DNA of 64,000 nucleotides from Mesorhizobium neociceri (GTDB taxonomy: Bacteria > Pseudomonadota > Alphaproteobacteria > Rhizobiales > Rhizobiaceae), in assembly GCF_013520985.1 (NCBI RefSeq), contig NZ_JACDTY010000004.1:310001-374000 (forward strand), in the 5' to 3' direction. Positions 25,849 through 34,171 of this stretch are shown one piece after another. Numbering within the stretch: the stretch's first letter is position 1; every line of letters begins with the position of its first letter. A model generated the notes under the pieces. The model was not told the origin of the DNA, did not search any database, and worked only from the letters and a program-made list of their open reading frames with translations. A program made the position numbers and the translations under genes.

Positions 25849-26643
25849 ATGAGTGGCTGGTTGCATACTCTTCCAATCGCTTGGATGGCTCTCGTCGTGT
25901 TCGGGGCCACCTATATCGTCGCGTTCATCTTGCACCAGGGCATCGCCGCTCTTTCTGTGGGCTCCACGGCGCGGTCATTCAAGGCGCTTTCGCCTGGCAT
26001 GTTGCCGCCGCTCGGTATCATCTTTGGCCTATTTGTGGCGTTCACCGCGGCTCAGGTCTGGAGCGACAACGATCACGCCAATGCGGCAGTCAATCGCGAG
26101 GCCAGTGCATTGCGGTCGGTCGTGGTTCTGGCGAGCAGCTTTCCCGGGGAGCCCGAGGCGCGCTTACGGACGCTGGTGCGCAGCTATATCGAGGAAACGA
26201 CGAGCCAGGAGTGGCCGCTGATGGCCAAGAGCGCGGCGACCCTCACCATAATACCGCCGGCGCTTAACGAGGCGCTGCGGACGACGCTGGCCTTGACGCC
26301 AAGCAATCCCGGCCAGGAGATCGCGCAGCGCGAGATTACGAGGTGGCTTGAAGACGCGTTCGAGGCGCGTCGCCAACGGGTTCTCGTCAGCTCCGCACAA
26401 GTCAACCCAACGAAGTGGGCCTGCCTGATCCTGCAAGCCTTCTGTGCTCTTCTCGCGATCGCGGTCGTTCATAGTGATAACCGAATGGCATCAGCGATCG
26501 CTCTTGGGAGTTTTGCGACCGGCGTGGCGGCATCCGTTCTCTTGATTCTCGCCCACGATCGGCCCTTCACGGGAGAGATCGCAGTATCGCCGCAACCGTT
26601 GCTCCAAGTTATGCCGGAAGCCAACGCAGGCGGCGACGGATGA
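25849..26643 (+). CDS. DUF4239-family membrane protein
   Basis: A 264-residue membrane protein with two N-terminal helices (residues ~8-30 and ~52-72) and two C-terminal helices (~187-237), separated by a soluble helical part. The LPPLGIIFGLFVAFTAAQVW segment and VNREASALRSVV match DUF4239 (bestrophin-like) proteins, whose function is not established. The start at 25849 has AGGGG upstream; an upstream in-frame ATG at 25753 lacks one. The gene stands alone, convergent with the OmpA-like gene. Confidence 0.78.
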   Translation: MSGWLHTLPIAWMALVVFGATYIVAFILHQGIAALSVGSTARSFKALSPGMLPPLGIIFGLFVAFTAAQVWSDNDHANAAVNREASALRSVVVLASSFPGEPEARLRTLVRSYIEETTSQEWPLMAKSAATLTIIPPALNEALRTTLALTPSNPGQEIAQREITRWLEDAFEARRQRVLVSSAQVNPTKWACLILQAFCALLAIAVVHSDNRMASAIALGSFATGVAASVLLILAHDRPFTGEIAVSPQPLLQVMPEANAGGDG

Positions 26644-26718
26644 TACAGGCAGGTGCGAAGCGGCCATGCCGCCGTCGCGCGTGAGACTCTGATTTGGTGA
26701 CAAGCAAAACAGCAGCCC

Positions 26719-27231
26719 CTACGACTCGTCCCTCTCATCGCGCAAATTAGACACGACGCGGCGGTTCTGCGACCTGCAGGCGGCGTCGGGGCAATCTCGG
26801 ACGAGCCTGTCCTTGCCGTAGCCCTTGGCCCACATGCGGTTGCGGTCTATGCCGCCGGCGGCGAGGTAGTCCATCACCGCATCGGCGCGCTGCTGCGACA
26901 GCGCCGTTTCACTTGCGCCGGGATCGTCGGCGAAACCCTGCAGCTTGAGCAGCCAGCGCGGATGCTTTGCCAACCAGGCGATCTGGGTGTCGAGGGTGGC
27001 CTTGGCGACAGAATCGAGCGCGGCCGAACCTTTCGTGAAATAGGTGCGGCGGCCGACATTGAGGATAAAATCCTCCTCGCTGCCCGGCTGCACGTTCTGG
27101 AAGCCGGCAATCTCGGCGTTGGTGACGTCGGGCGTGGAAGGGGCCAGCGTGTTGCTGGTCGAGCAGGATGCGGTCAGCACCAGCAGGCTGGCGGCGAGCA
27201 GCCGGCGCGTGTTTTCAATCATGCGGTTCAT
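26719..27231 (-). CDS. OmpA-family lipoprotein
   Basis: A 170-residue protein with a lipoprotein signal (LLAASLLVLTASCS, Cys at ~residue 23 as lipidation site) and a C-terminal OmpA/peptidoglycan-binding domain: DTQIAWLAKHPRWLLKLQGFADDPGASETALSQQRADAV, where the Asp and Arg that hold diaminopimelate are expected, then GKDRLVRDCPDAACRSQNRRV. It is likely anchored in the outer membrane and bound to peptidoglycan. It starts 10 bp after the L,D-transpeptidase stop, so both are probably co-transcribed cell-wall genes. A second Met three codons later could be the start. Confidence 0.85.
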   Translation of the reverse strand: MNRMIENTRRLLAASLLVLTASCSTSNTLAPSTPDVTNAEIAGFQNVQPGSEEDFILNVGRRTYFTKGSAALDSVAKATLDTQIAWLAKHPRWLLKLQGFADDPGASETALSQQRADAVMDYLAAGGIDRNRMWAKGYGKDRLVRDCPDAACRSQNRRVVSNLRDERDES

Positions 27232-27241
27232 GATGCGCCAA

Positions 27242-27907
27242 TCATTCGACAGTGGTGGAAGCGGGCGCCTGGTCGGCGATGTGCGGCAGGACCTCCACCG
27301 CGGTGCCGATCGGGCACCGCTGGTAGAGGTCGATGATGTCTTCCGGGAACATGCGAATGCAGCCGCTGGAAGCGTCGGTGCCGATGCTCCATGGCTCCAG
27401 CGTGCCATGCAGGCGGTAGCCGATGTCGGCGCCGTCGCGGTACAGATAGAGCGCGCGCGGCCCGAGCGGATTGTTGGACGCGCCGCCTGCGATCATGGGC
27501 GGTAGTTCCGGCCTGCGCTTGCGCATTTCGGGGGGCGGGACCCATTGCGGCCACAGCGCGCGGCGGTCGATCGTCGCGCGGCCGTACCATTTGAAGCCCT
27601 CCTTGCCTACGCCGACGCCGTAGCGGATAGCGGTCTTGTTTTCCATGATGAGGTAGAGGAAGTGGTGACGGGTATCGACCACGACCGTGCCGACCGACTC
27701 GCTGCTGAAATACTTGACGATCTGGCGATGCCATCTCTTGTCGATCTTGGCGAAGTTGGTCTTGCGATAGACAAAATCGTTGTCGCTGGCGGTACCGGCG
27801 AAAAAGGATTTTGCCGTCGCGGCTTGAGCAATATTGCCGGTTGCACCGGCCGCGACCAGCGCCAGGCCACCGATCACGACACCCCTGCGTGACAAAACCA
27901 TCGGCAA
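27242..27907 (-). CDS. L,D-transpeptidase (YkuD/ErfK family)
   Basis: A 221-residue exported enzyme that makes 3-3 cross-links in peptidoglycan or attaches proteins to it. A twin-arginine-like signal (LSRRGVVIGGLALVAAGA) covers residues ~5-25. The YkuD domain carries YRLHGTLEPWSIGTDASSGCIRMFPEDIIDLYQR, with catalytic His ~25 residues and the nucleophile Cys in SSGCIRM (~residue 180). Rhizobial genomes carry many of these enzymes. It is the first gene of a two-gene leftward unit with the OmpA-like lipoprotein. Confidence 0.92.
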   Translation of the reverse strand: MPMVLSRRGVVIGGLALVAAGATGNIAQAATAKSFFAGTASDNDFVYRKTNFAKIDKRWHRQIVKYFSSESVGTVVVDTRHHFLYLIMENKTAIRYGVGVGKEGFKWYGRATIDRRALWPQWVPPPEMRKRRPELPPMIAGGASNNPLGPRALYLYRDGADIGYRLHGTLEPWSIGTDASSGCIRMFPEDIIDLYQRCPIGTAVEVLPHIADQAPASTTVE

Positions 27908-28028
27908 TCCCCCATGCCTTAAGCTGGCGGATCATAGTTGGGAATTACTTCGCCTCAAAGTGGAAAATGCTGCAGTTGGCCGAGAGCGGACCGGCAGCTT
28001 TCGGGATCGAAAGTTGGCCTGGATCCGG

Positions 28029-30074
28029 TCAGCGGGTGCTTCGGGTCCCGGGTGCAACATCAGGCGGTGCCATTTGCACGGATGGCGGCGAACCAACCAC
28101 CCCGGCGGGGGCGCCAGATTGCTCACCACGTTGGCTCTCTGCTTCGCGGCTCATACCTTGGGGAGCAGTTTGCATCTCCGGAACGGTGAAAACCGGTACC
28201 TCGCCCTTGAAACCCTGGAGCTCAAAGGCGCCTGCCTGGACAACCGGCATCGATGCTCCTGCCGCAAAGCCGGGTCCAAGCACCAGGGGGATGCCCAGCT
28301 TCTTGGTCGTCGATTCGAGCCGTGCCGCGCGGTTCACCGGGGAGCCGATCGCGGTGTAATCGAAGCGCCGTTCGGAGCCGAAATTGCCTACCGAGCAGAT
28401 GCCGGTCTCGATGGCGACGCCAATTTCGATGGAGCGATGGCCATCCGCGGTGAAGGCGGCGTCTTCGCGCTTCACCCGCTCGATCAGGGCAAGGCCCGCG
28501 TCGAGCGCACGCTCGCGATGATCGGGTTGATCAAGCGGTGCGTTCCAGAAGGCCAGCACCGCATCGCCCATGAACTTGTCGATGGTTCCGTCGCGCTTGA
28601 GGATCTCATCGGTAGCAATGCCGAGGAAATGGTTGACCACCTTGGCGATTTCTTGGCTGTCGAGCTGTTCGCTCATCGTCGTGAAGCCGCGTATGTCGCT
28701 GAGCAGGATTGTGATCTCGCGCTTTTCGCCGGACAGGATTGCCTCTGTGTCCGAGCTTGCGAGGCGCTGTACCACGGAGGGCGAAAGATATTGCGAGAAC
28801 TGTCGCGTCAGGGTGGACCGGCGCTGCTCGCTGCGCCTGTAGAGGACATAGCCTTCGAAGCCCGCAACCATGATCGTTGCAAGCGCCGGCTGCAGCGGGT
28901 CATAGAGTGCGCCCTGCAGGCTGTACTCGAGAGCGCCGAACACGAACGGCGTGACGGCCAGCAGTGTCAGGGCGAGGGCGCCAACCACGACACGCCCGGC
29001 GAGCACTCCGGAAAGCCCGATGAAAACGACGGCACTGAGGAGAAACCAGAGCCGCTCGAGCATTCGCGCGTGCGTTGGCTCTGCCAGGTAGCGCCCGGCA
29101 AGCATCTGGGCGATCGCATCGGCGTGGATGTCCGCGCCTGGTCGCGTTGGATGCGTCGGCGTGGGCAGGTACTGCGTCAGTCCCACAGCCGACAGCTCGA
29201 CAATGGCGATAGCGTTCCGTAGCCGCGGATCGCCATGGCCCGAAAGGATGGTGCTGGCAGACAGGCGGGGCGTATCGGTGACGGTTTCCCAGAGGCGGAT
29301 GCCCCCCTCCGGCTCGAGTGGCACAATGGCGCCGGCCATCCTGAGCGCGTCGAACCCGGCTGCATTCATGCGGGCTATGTAACCGTCCTGTCCGGCGTAA
29401 AGGCGCAGGAGCTCGAGTGAGAAGGACGGCCACAGCTGCACGCCTTGAGCGGTGTTGCGAATCCAGAGCAGCGGCACATGGCGCAGTACGCCGTCGGGAT
29501 CGGGCAAGGTGCGAATCACGCCGAGGCCCACGGCCGCGTTCGAGAATTCGGCAAGCGAACCGGTCAGGCCGGTGAAGCCGGGAAGTGTATTCGGGACTTG
29601 CCCGACGATCGACCAGCCGGCTTTGGGTTCTGCTTCTGAAACCGTCGCCTCGTTGCCCAGGCTGACGGCAAGCGCCGTCCGATTTTTGGCCAGCGCTGCG
29701 GCCAAGCGCTTGTCTCCGGCGATGCCCTCAGGCGAGGTGTCGGCTTCGGGGAGTACCAGCGCAAGCCCGACCACCGACGCGCCGGATTGGGTGATGCCAT
29801 CGACCAGATCGGCCAAGAGGCCACGGTTCCAGGGCCATCGCCCATGTGCATTGAGGCTGGGGTCGTCTATCGAGACGATCACGACAGGATTGCTCGTCGC
29901 TTGGCGTGGGGCGAGAAACTGGTAGAAGTCGTACGTGCTTTCGCGCAGGCGCGACAGCGGCCCGTCGAAAGCCAAATGGCAAGCGAGCAGCAAAAGAATG
30001 AGCACGAGACCGGATATCTTGCGCCTCACGGTCCAGCGCCAATCGGCCCAGCGCCAATCAGCCCAGGGGCTCAT
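28029..30074 (-). CDS. CHASE2-domain adenylate cyclase
   Basis: A 681-residue class III cyclase. A membrane anchor near residues 18-35 precedes a periplasmic CHASE2 sensor (~40-330; VVIVSIDDPSLNAHGRWPW, PALP-type blocks), followed by two or three helices (~335-400) and the cyclase domain (~430-610). Catalytic residues are visible: metal Asp in LLSDIRGF, Lys in IDKFMGDAV, and Asp in FDYTAIG with Asn-Arg in SPVNRAARLES. The Lys/Asp pair indicates ATP, so cAMP is the expected product. It is the last gene of a leftward operon with a TPR/barrel protein and a FecR-domain protein. Confidence 0.92.
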   Translation of the reverse strand: MSPWADWRWADWRWTVRRKISGLVLILLLLACHLAFDGPLSRLRESTYDFYQFLAPRQATSNPVVIVSIDDPSLNAHGRWPWNRGLLADLVDGITQSGASVVGLALVLPEADTSPEGIAGDKRLAAALAKNRTALAVSLGNEATVSEAEPKAGWSIVGQVPNTLPGFTGLTGSLAEFSNAAVGLGVIRTLPDPDGVLRHVPLLWIRNTAQGVQLWPSFSLELLRLYAGQDGYIARMNAAGFDALRMAGAIVPLEPEGGIRLWETVTDTPRLSASTILSGHGDPRLRNAIAIVELSAVGLTQYLPTPTHPTRPGADIHADAIAQMLAGRYLAEPTHARMLERLWFLLSAVVFIGLSGVLAGRVVVGALALTLLAVTPFVFGALEYSLQGALYDPLQPALATIMVAGFEGYVLYRRSEQRRSTLTRQFSQYLSPSVVQRLASSDTEAILSGEKREITILLSDIRGFTTMSEQLDSQEIAKVVNHFLGIATDEILKRDGTIDKFMGDAVLAFWNAPLDQPDHRERALDAGLALIERVKREDAAFTADGHRSIEIGVAIETGICSVGNFGSERRFDYTAIGSPVNRAARLESTTKKLGIPLVLGPGFAAGASMPVVQAGAFELQGFKGEVPVFTVPEMQTAPQGMSREAESQRGEQSGAPAGVVGSPPSVQMAPPDVAPGTRSTR

Positions 30075-30089
30075 ACCGGACGACCGGGC

Positions 30090-30893
30090 TTAATTGCAGA
30101 AGCGGGAGCAGCCATCGCCGTCGCCATCGCCCCTCCGCCCCCCGCTGCCCACAGGTGGCGTTGGGCTGTCAGGGAATTCCATCACCACTCCTGGCAATGC
30201 GCCGTCCGTGGAGTCGCAGACTTTGAGCGAGCCGCCGAGTGCCGACGCACAAATTGCGCTTACGTCCAATCCAGGACCCGGTGCGCCTGGCAGGCCGGTG
30301 CCGGCTATCCGGTCGATACTGTCCAATATCGGGAAGGTGTCGATTCCGCCGTAGCCGGCCAGCAGCTTGCCATCTTCCGACGTGCAGGCGTAGCCCGGGT
30401 TTGTGATGACCAGCCGTTTGCCATTGATCGTGCAGGTCATACGGCCGGCGCGCAGTATGCCGACGGTCTGGCCGGCTGCCACCAGCACTTCGATGATGCC
30501 GCCCCTCGCGCCGAGCACCATATGCGGCGTCGCAACCTGCATGACGCCCCGTTTCGAAACCTGGCCGCCATAAAAACGGGCCAGGCCGCTGTTCATGCCG
30601 ATGTCGATCTTTCCCGATCCGGAGCCCGGATTGTAGACGAATTCATCGATCGTCAGGCTGGTGTTCGGACCTATCTTGGCGCTCGATTCATCCCGGAACA
30701 CCAGCATTCCAAGACCGGTGGGATCGCTGCGCAGCTGGTCGCCGAGTTCGACGCCGGCACCGACGTTCATTGTCCCACCGTTATTGCGAACGATGTTGGT
30801 CTGATAGGCTGTCATCGACCCAACCGTCTCAGCGGCGGAGGGCGCCGCGAAGGCAAGGCAGGCGATAACAATCGCGATCGGACGGTACCTCAT
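30090..30893 (-). CDS. FecR-domain secreted protein
   Basis: A 267-residue protein with a signal peptide (cleavage near PSAAE, ~residue 22) and a FecR domain (~30-170: LGDQLRSDPTGLGMLVFRDESSAKIGPNTSLTID; QVATPHMVLGARGGIIEV). Unlike sigma-regulator FecR it has no cytoplasmic anchor, so it is a periplasmic beta-rich protein. The tail is low-complexity (GSGGRRGDGDGDGCSRFCN). It lies between the TPR/barrel gene (10-bp gap) and the CHASE2 cyclase gene (15-bp gap). FecR and CHASE2 genes often pair in alphaproteobacteria, so it may present a signal to the CHASE2 sensor. Confidence 0.88.
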   Translation of the reverse strand: MRYRPIAIVIACLAFAAPSAAETVGSMTAYQTNIVRNNGGTMNVGAGVELGDQLRSDPTGLGMLVFRDESSAKIGPNTSLTIDEFVYNPGSGSGKIDIGMNSGLARFYGGQVSKRGVMQVATPHMVLGARGGIIEVLVAAGQTVGILRAGRMTCTINGKRLVITNPGYACTSEDGKLLAGYGGIDTFPILDSIDRIAGTGLPGAPGPGLDVSAICASALGGSLKVCDSTDGALPGVVMEFPDSPTPPVGSGGRRGDGDGDGCSRFCN

Positions 30894-30903
30894 CGCGGCC
30901 CTT

Positions 30904-32178
30904 TCAATTGAGCGTCAACGTATAGCTCAGGAGCATTTCGAACGATTTTTGGTCTCGGTTGGCGATGGCGAAGTTGGTTTCTCGATAGGCGAGATCAACG
31001 CTGATCTTCTGGGCTTCCGTCATCTGAAAATCGCTTTCCGAGGCAATGCGCCAGAAGTCGCTCTTGATATTTGTGCCGATGCCGACAGACAGATCGGGAG
31101 TGTCGCTGTGGCCGGCCGAGAAGGCGATCTGGTGCGACCATGCGAAAAGATCCGGTACTGTCATCAACAGGCCGCCATAGCGGACCTCGCCCGTGTAGCT
31201 GCGACCGATTTCGCCAGATTCTGAAGCGAAGTCATTCGAGCCGACAAAGCGCAGTCCGAGCGCCTGGCCATTACGGAAGCGGTAGCTGCCGCCTGCCTCA
31301 TACAAGACCCTGCTATCGGCGAAAATGCCTTGCGAGGCGCTTAGATCGATGTAGCCGCCACCGGCGAAGAGGGTCGTCTCGACCGTCGGGCGAACGAGGA
31401 AACGTCCACTGAGGCCGACGCCGGTTTCGTGGATATCGCTGTCGAAACGATCTGTCACGGTAAACGCGGAAAGCAGCAGGCGAAGCGAATCGATCCCACT
31501 GTTGGGCAGCCCCTTGTCCCAGGTGATCGCTGCGTTGCCGTGGACAAAAGTCTTCTCGCTGCCCGGAACCGACAGGTCTTCCGTGAAAAAACGCTCTGTC
31601 GCCGTCAACGATCCCGAAAGAACGAGGGCGTCAGCACTTGGCGTGCCGAGGTCCCACCGAACAAAGCCGTCGGCCCGCCCGTAGGGCGAGACGAGGCTGT
31701 CGTCGTCCTGCGCCCCGCCTGGCTCAAAATCGGTGAATGCGCTGAATACGCCTCCAGTCAGGGCGAGTTCCCAGGTGACGCCACGCAACGCGCGCTCGAT
31801 GCGGGCCAGCAAGCGAACAGCTTCCTGCTGCTCACTCGCGGTCAGACCACCGACTTCGATGCCGTACTGCACCTGCCGCCGGGCCAATTCATAGGACCCG
31901 ACATGATAATACAACCGGCTGGCCGCAAGCCGCGCGCGGGCGTCGCGGGGGTATTTGATCAGATACTGCTCGATTGAGGAGATCGCCTGATCGTATTGTC
32001 CCGCGTTGACCGCAACCGTGACGAATTGGGCGAGTGTTCCATTGTCGGCCGGACTGGCGATGCGGGCCGAAAACGCATCGTCATAGACCGTAAAAAGACC
32101 TTGTGCGCCGGCCGGCAATACGCCGCTAAAAAGCAGCGCTGCGGCCAAGCCGAAGATCGTTCGAGCCGAAGATAGCAT
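30904..32178 (-). CDS. TPR-containing outer-membrane beta-barrel protein
   Basis: A 424-residue exported protein. The signal peptide ends near AGAQG (~residue 26). Residues ~45-130 form TPR-like helical repeats (AQFVTVAVNAGQYDQAISSIEQYLIKYPRDARARLAASRLYYHVGSYELARR). Residues ~145-424 are alternating beta strands rich in aromatics, ending ..SFEMLLSYTLTLN, the usual close of an outer-membrane barrel. The layout resembles Slam-like (DUF560) proteins, which move proteins across the outer membrane, but the match is only architectural. It leads the operon with FecR and the CHASE2 cyclase. Confidence 0.8.
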   Translation of the reverse strand: MLSSARTIFGLAAALLFSGVLPAGAQGLFTVYDDAFSARIASPADNGTLAQFVTVAVNAGQYDQAISSIEQYLIKYPRDARARLAASRLYYHVGSYELARRQVQYGIEVGGLTASEQQEAVRLLARIERALRGVTWELALTGGVFSAFTDFEPGGAQDDDSLVSPYGRADGFVRWDLGTPSADALVLSGSLTATERFFTEDLSVPGSEKTFVHGNAAITWDKGLPNSGIDSLRLLLSAFTVTDRFDSDIHETGVGLSGRFLVRPTVETTLFAGGGYIDLSASQGIFADSRVLYEAGGSYRFRNGQALGLRFVGSNDFASESGEIGRSYTGEVRYGGLLMTVPDLFAWSHQIAFSAGHSDTPDLSVGIGTNIKSDFWRIASESDFQMTEAQKISVDLAYRETNFAIANRDQKSFEMLLSYTLTLN

Positions 32179-32640
32179 GCCGAGAACCCACCCGAACCCG
32201 ACTAGTGCGAAGGATTTAGCACGACCACAAGAAAAAAGGCGACGGGACTGTCACCAGACCGTGCGAGCTTCAGCAGCTGTTGCAGTTGCGCAACAAATTT
32301 TGGGTTCATTCCTATTTCGGCTACGCTGTTTGCCAAAACATCTTCTCAGCGTTGCTGAACGCAATTGGAGTATCCGGCACTAGCGGCAAATAATTCAAAC
32401 CCCTAAGTGGGACAAGATCTATATTGTTTGCGCATTTCTGCGCATATCCGGTCACCGAATGAGGCTTCAAGGTCACTCACGGATCATCTAAAGGTCTTCC
32501 GTCGCGTTGCGCAAGGAGTCGAAATGCTGAGGTGTTCCTCACGATGTGTGCGCGAGCCGGGCTCTCGCAATTTCTCCGAACGCGACGAGGTCAACTCATT
32601 GCCCCCAAATTCCCAGGGACGCGTGACTGGACGCGCCTTG
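32179..32640. other. Gene-free 462-bp intergenic region
   Basis: Separates the leftward barrel-FecR-cyclase operon from the end of mgtE. No credible gene was found. The AT-richer part nearest 32179-32420 probably holds the promoter of the leftward operon. The remainder (32440-32640) has a coding-like stretch (GTTGCGCAAGGAGTCGAAATG) without a recognisable protein. Confidence 0.5.
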
Positions 32641-33828
32641 CTACAGCACGAGCATGGTGGCCAGCCACAGCATCAGGCCCATGCCTACGATATCAGTCAA
32701 GGTAGTGAGGAAGATCGCCGAAGCGACCGCCGGATCGGCGCCGACCCGGCGCAGGCCCAACGGGATCAGCACGCCGGAGATTCCGGACAAGAGGCACGCT
32801 CCGGACATGGCAAGCAGGATCACAAGTGCCAGCATGGGCGCTTGGGCCGCCGACTCCGGCTGCCTCGAGGCGTAGAACCACATCGCCGCAGCCGCAAGAA
32901 GGCCTACGAGCAAGCCGTTAGCGATCCCGAGCGCGCCCTCTCTCATCACCAAGTGCAGCTTCGGTCTTTTGTCCACATCCCCCAGGGCAAGGCCACGCAG
33001 CGTCATGGCCAGTGCCTGGCAGCCGGTGTTTCCGCTCTGCCCGGCCAAGACCGGGAGGAACGCCGCCAGGGCGACGATCTTCTCGATCGTGCCTGTGAAC
33101 GAACTGACCACGAATGCGGCCAGGAAGGCCGTCAGGAGGTTCAACTGCAGCCACGGATGACGCTTCAAGAAGGCTGAAAACAACGGCGTAAAAGAGCGCT
33201 CCTCCTTCTGGACACCTACCATCTGGCCAGACTGGGCGGAAATCTCAATGATTTGCTGCTCGAACAAGCGCCAACCGCGAACCTGCCCGAGCAGCCGGTT
33301 CTCCGCGTCCACCACCGGGTAGACAGGGTAGTGACGCCGTACCGCTGCCTCGCATGCGTTGCTCAAAGGGAGATCGACATTGAGAGCGAACGGCTTGGGC
33401 AGCATGATCTGATCGACAATGGCGACCGGTTCGCTCAGCATCAGATCGCGCAGGACCACCAGGCCAACCAGTTTATTTCCCTCGTCCGTGACGTAGAGAT
33501 AAGTCAGCTCGGTCGGCACCTGGGCGCGTCTGACAGCTTCAACCGCGGCAGCAACTGTCGTCCCGACAGGAACGCTGGCGGAAATCGGGTCCATCAGCTC
33601 GATGAGCGACTCGGGCATCGCGATATCCTTGCCACCGTCATGAGACCCGATGGGCCGCATATGCAGTGGCAAATGCTCGGCCACCTTACGGGCGTGCCCG
33701 TCCGGCAACAGCTTTAGTGTGTCGCGGATGAACTCGGGAGACTCTCTGGCGAGCAATTCAGCTGCGTCATCGGGTGCTCGGGCACGTAGCGTGCGCACCA
33801 ACTTCTGAACGCCGGTCTCTTCTTTCAT
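32641..33828 (-). CDS. mgtE: Magnesium transporter MgtE
   Basis: A 395-residue MgtE channel. Residues ~1-60 are a shortened MgtE N domain, ~75-195 a CBS pair (MDPISASVPVGTTVAAAVEAV; LTYLYVTDEGNKLVGLVVLRDLML; HYPVYPVVDAENRLLGQV) and ~225-395 the five-helix pore. Pore landmarks are FLPVLAGQSGNTGCQALAMTLRGLALGD and LGLRRVGADPAVASAIFLTTLTDIVG. The usual protein is about 450 residues; the missing part is in the cytosolic Mg2+-sensing N domain, so gating may be less tightly coupled to Mg2+. The plug and pore sequences look intact. Confidence 0.92.
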   Translation of the reverse strand: MKEETGVQKLVRTLRARAPDDAAELLARESPEFIRDTLKLLPDGHARKVAEHLPLHMRPIGSHDGGKDIAMPESLIELMDPISASVPVGTTVAAAVEAVRRAQVPTELTYLYVTDEGNKLVGLVVLRDLMLSEPVAIVDQIMLPKPFALNVDLPLSNACEAAVRRHYPVYPVVDAENRLLGQVRGWRLFEQQIIEISAQSGQMVGVQKEERSFTPLFSAFLKRHPWLQLNLLTAFLAAFVVSSFTGTIEKIVALAAFLPVLAGQSGNTGCQALAMTLRGLALGDVDKRPKLHLVMREGALGIANGLLVGLLAAAAMWFYASRQPESAAQAPMLALVILLAMSGACLLSGISGVLIPLGLRRVGADPAVASAIFLTTLTDIVGMGLMLWLATMLVL

Positions 33829-33966
33829 TTGCTATAGCCCCCAATTGAAGGTCACATAGTATGTAAAGTACCGGATCGCACCAGTGCGGAAATACGACTC
33901 TTCCGGCCCCAGCAGCAGTCCGCCTTGTGGTTCTCGACGTTATTTCGGCCTAAGCGCGATGCGGGT

Positions 33967-34046
33967 CCCCTCAGGGCGCCCAGTCGCACCTGCGGCGAAA
34001 GCCATTGACGGCGGACAGGAGGAGGGCAAGCCGGCATCGGAGCTGC
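33967..34046 (+). repeat. Direct repeat, copy A
   Basis: About 80 bp, from CCCCTCAGG to GGCATCGGAGCTGC, nearly the same as 36357-36437 in the same orientation (roughly 85-90% by eye). Central identical part: CCTGCGGCGAAAGCCATTGA. It lies just upstream of the patatin gene. Confidence 0.8.
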
Positions 34047-34171
34047 GCGCCCCTAGACGGGCTCCAGCCGGCAACGTTGCGGTTCGGCTCGGATCGCGCC
34101 TTGCGATGCTGCAAACACAAGCGATACAGGATACAATTACCGGAGCGAATGCGTTCCTCGGATGGCTCAAA

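Noticed and set aside
27834..29222. Long plus-strand frame (462 codons) opposite the CHASE2 cyclase and L,D-transpeptidase genes
   Set aside because: It is antisense to genes with clear domains, shows no family motif and arises from GC-rich third-position bias.
33884..34171. N-terminal extension of the patatin protein
   Set aside because: It runs through direct repeat A, which also occurs without a patatin gene, and the extra residues match no domain.
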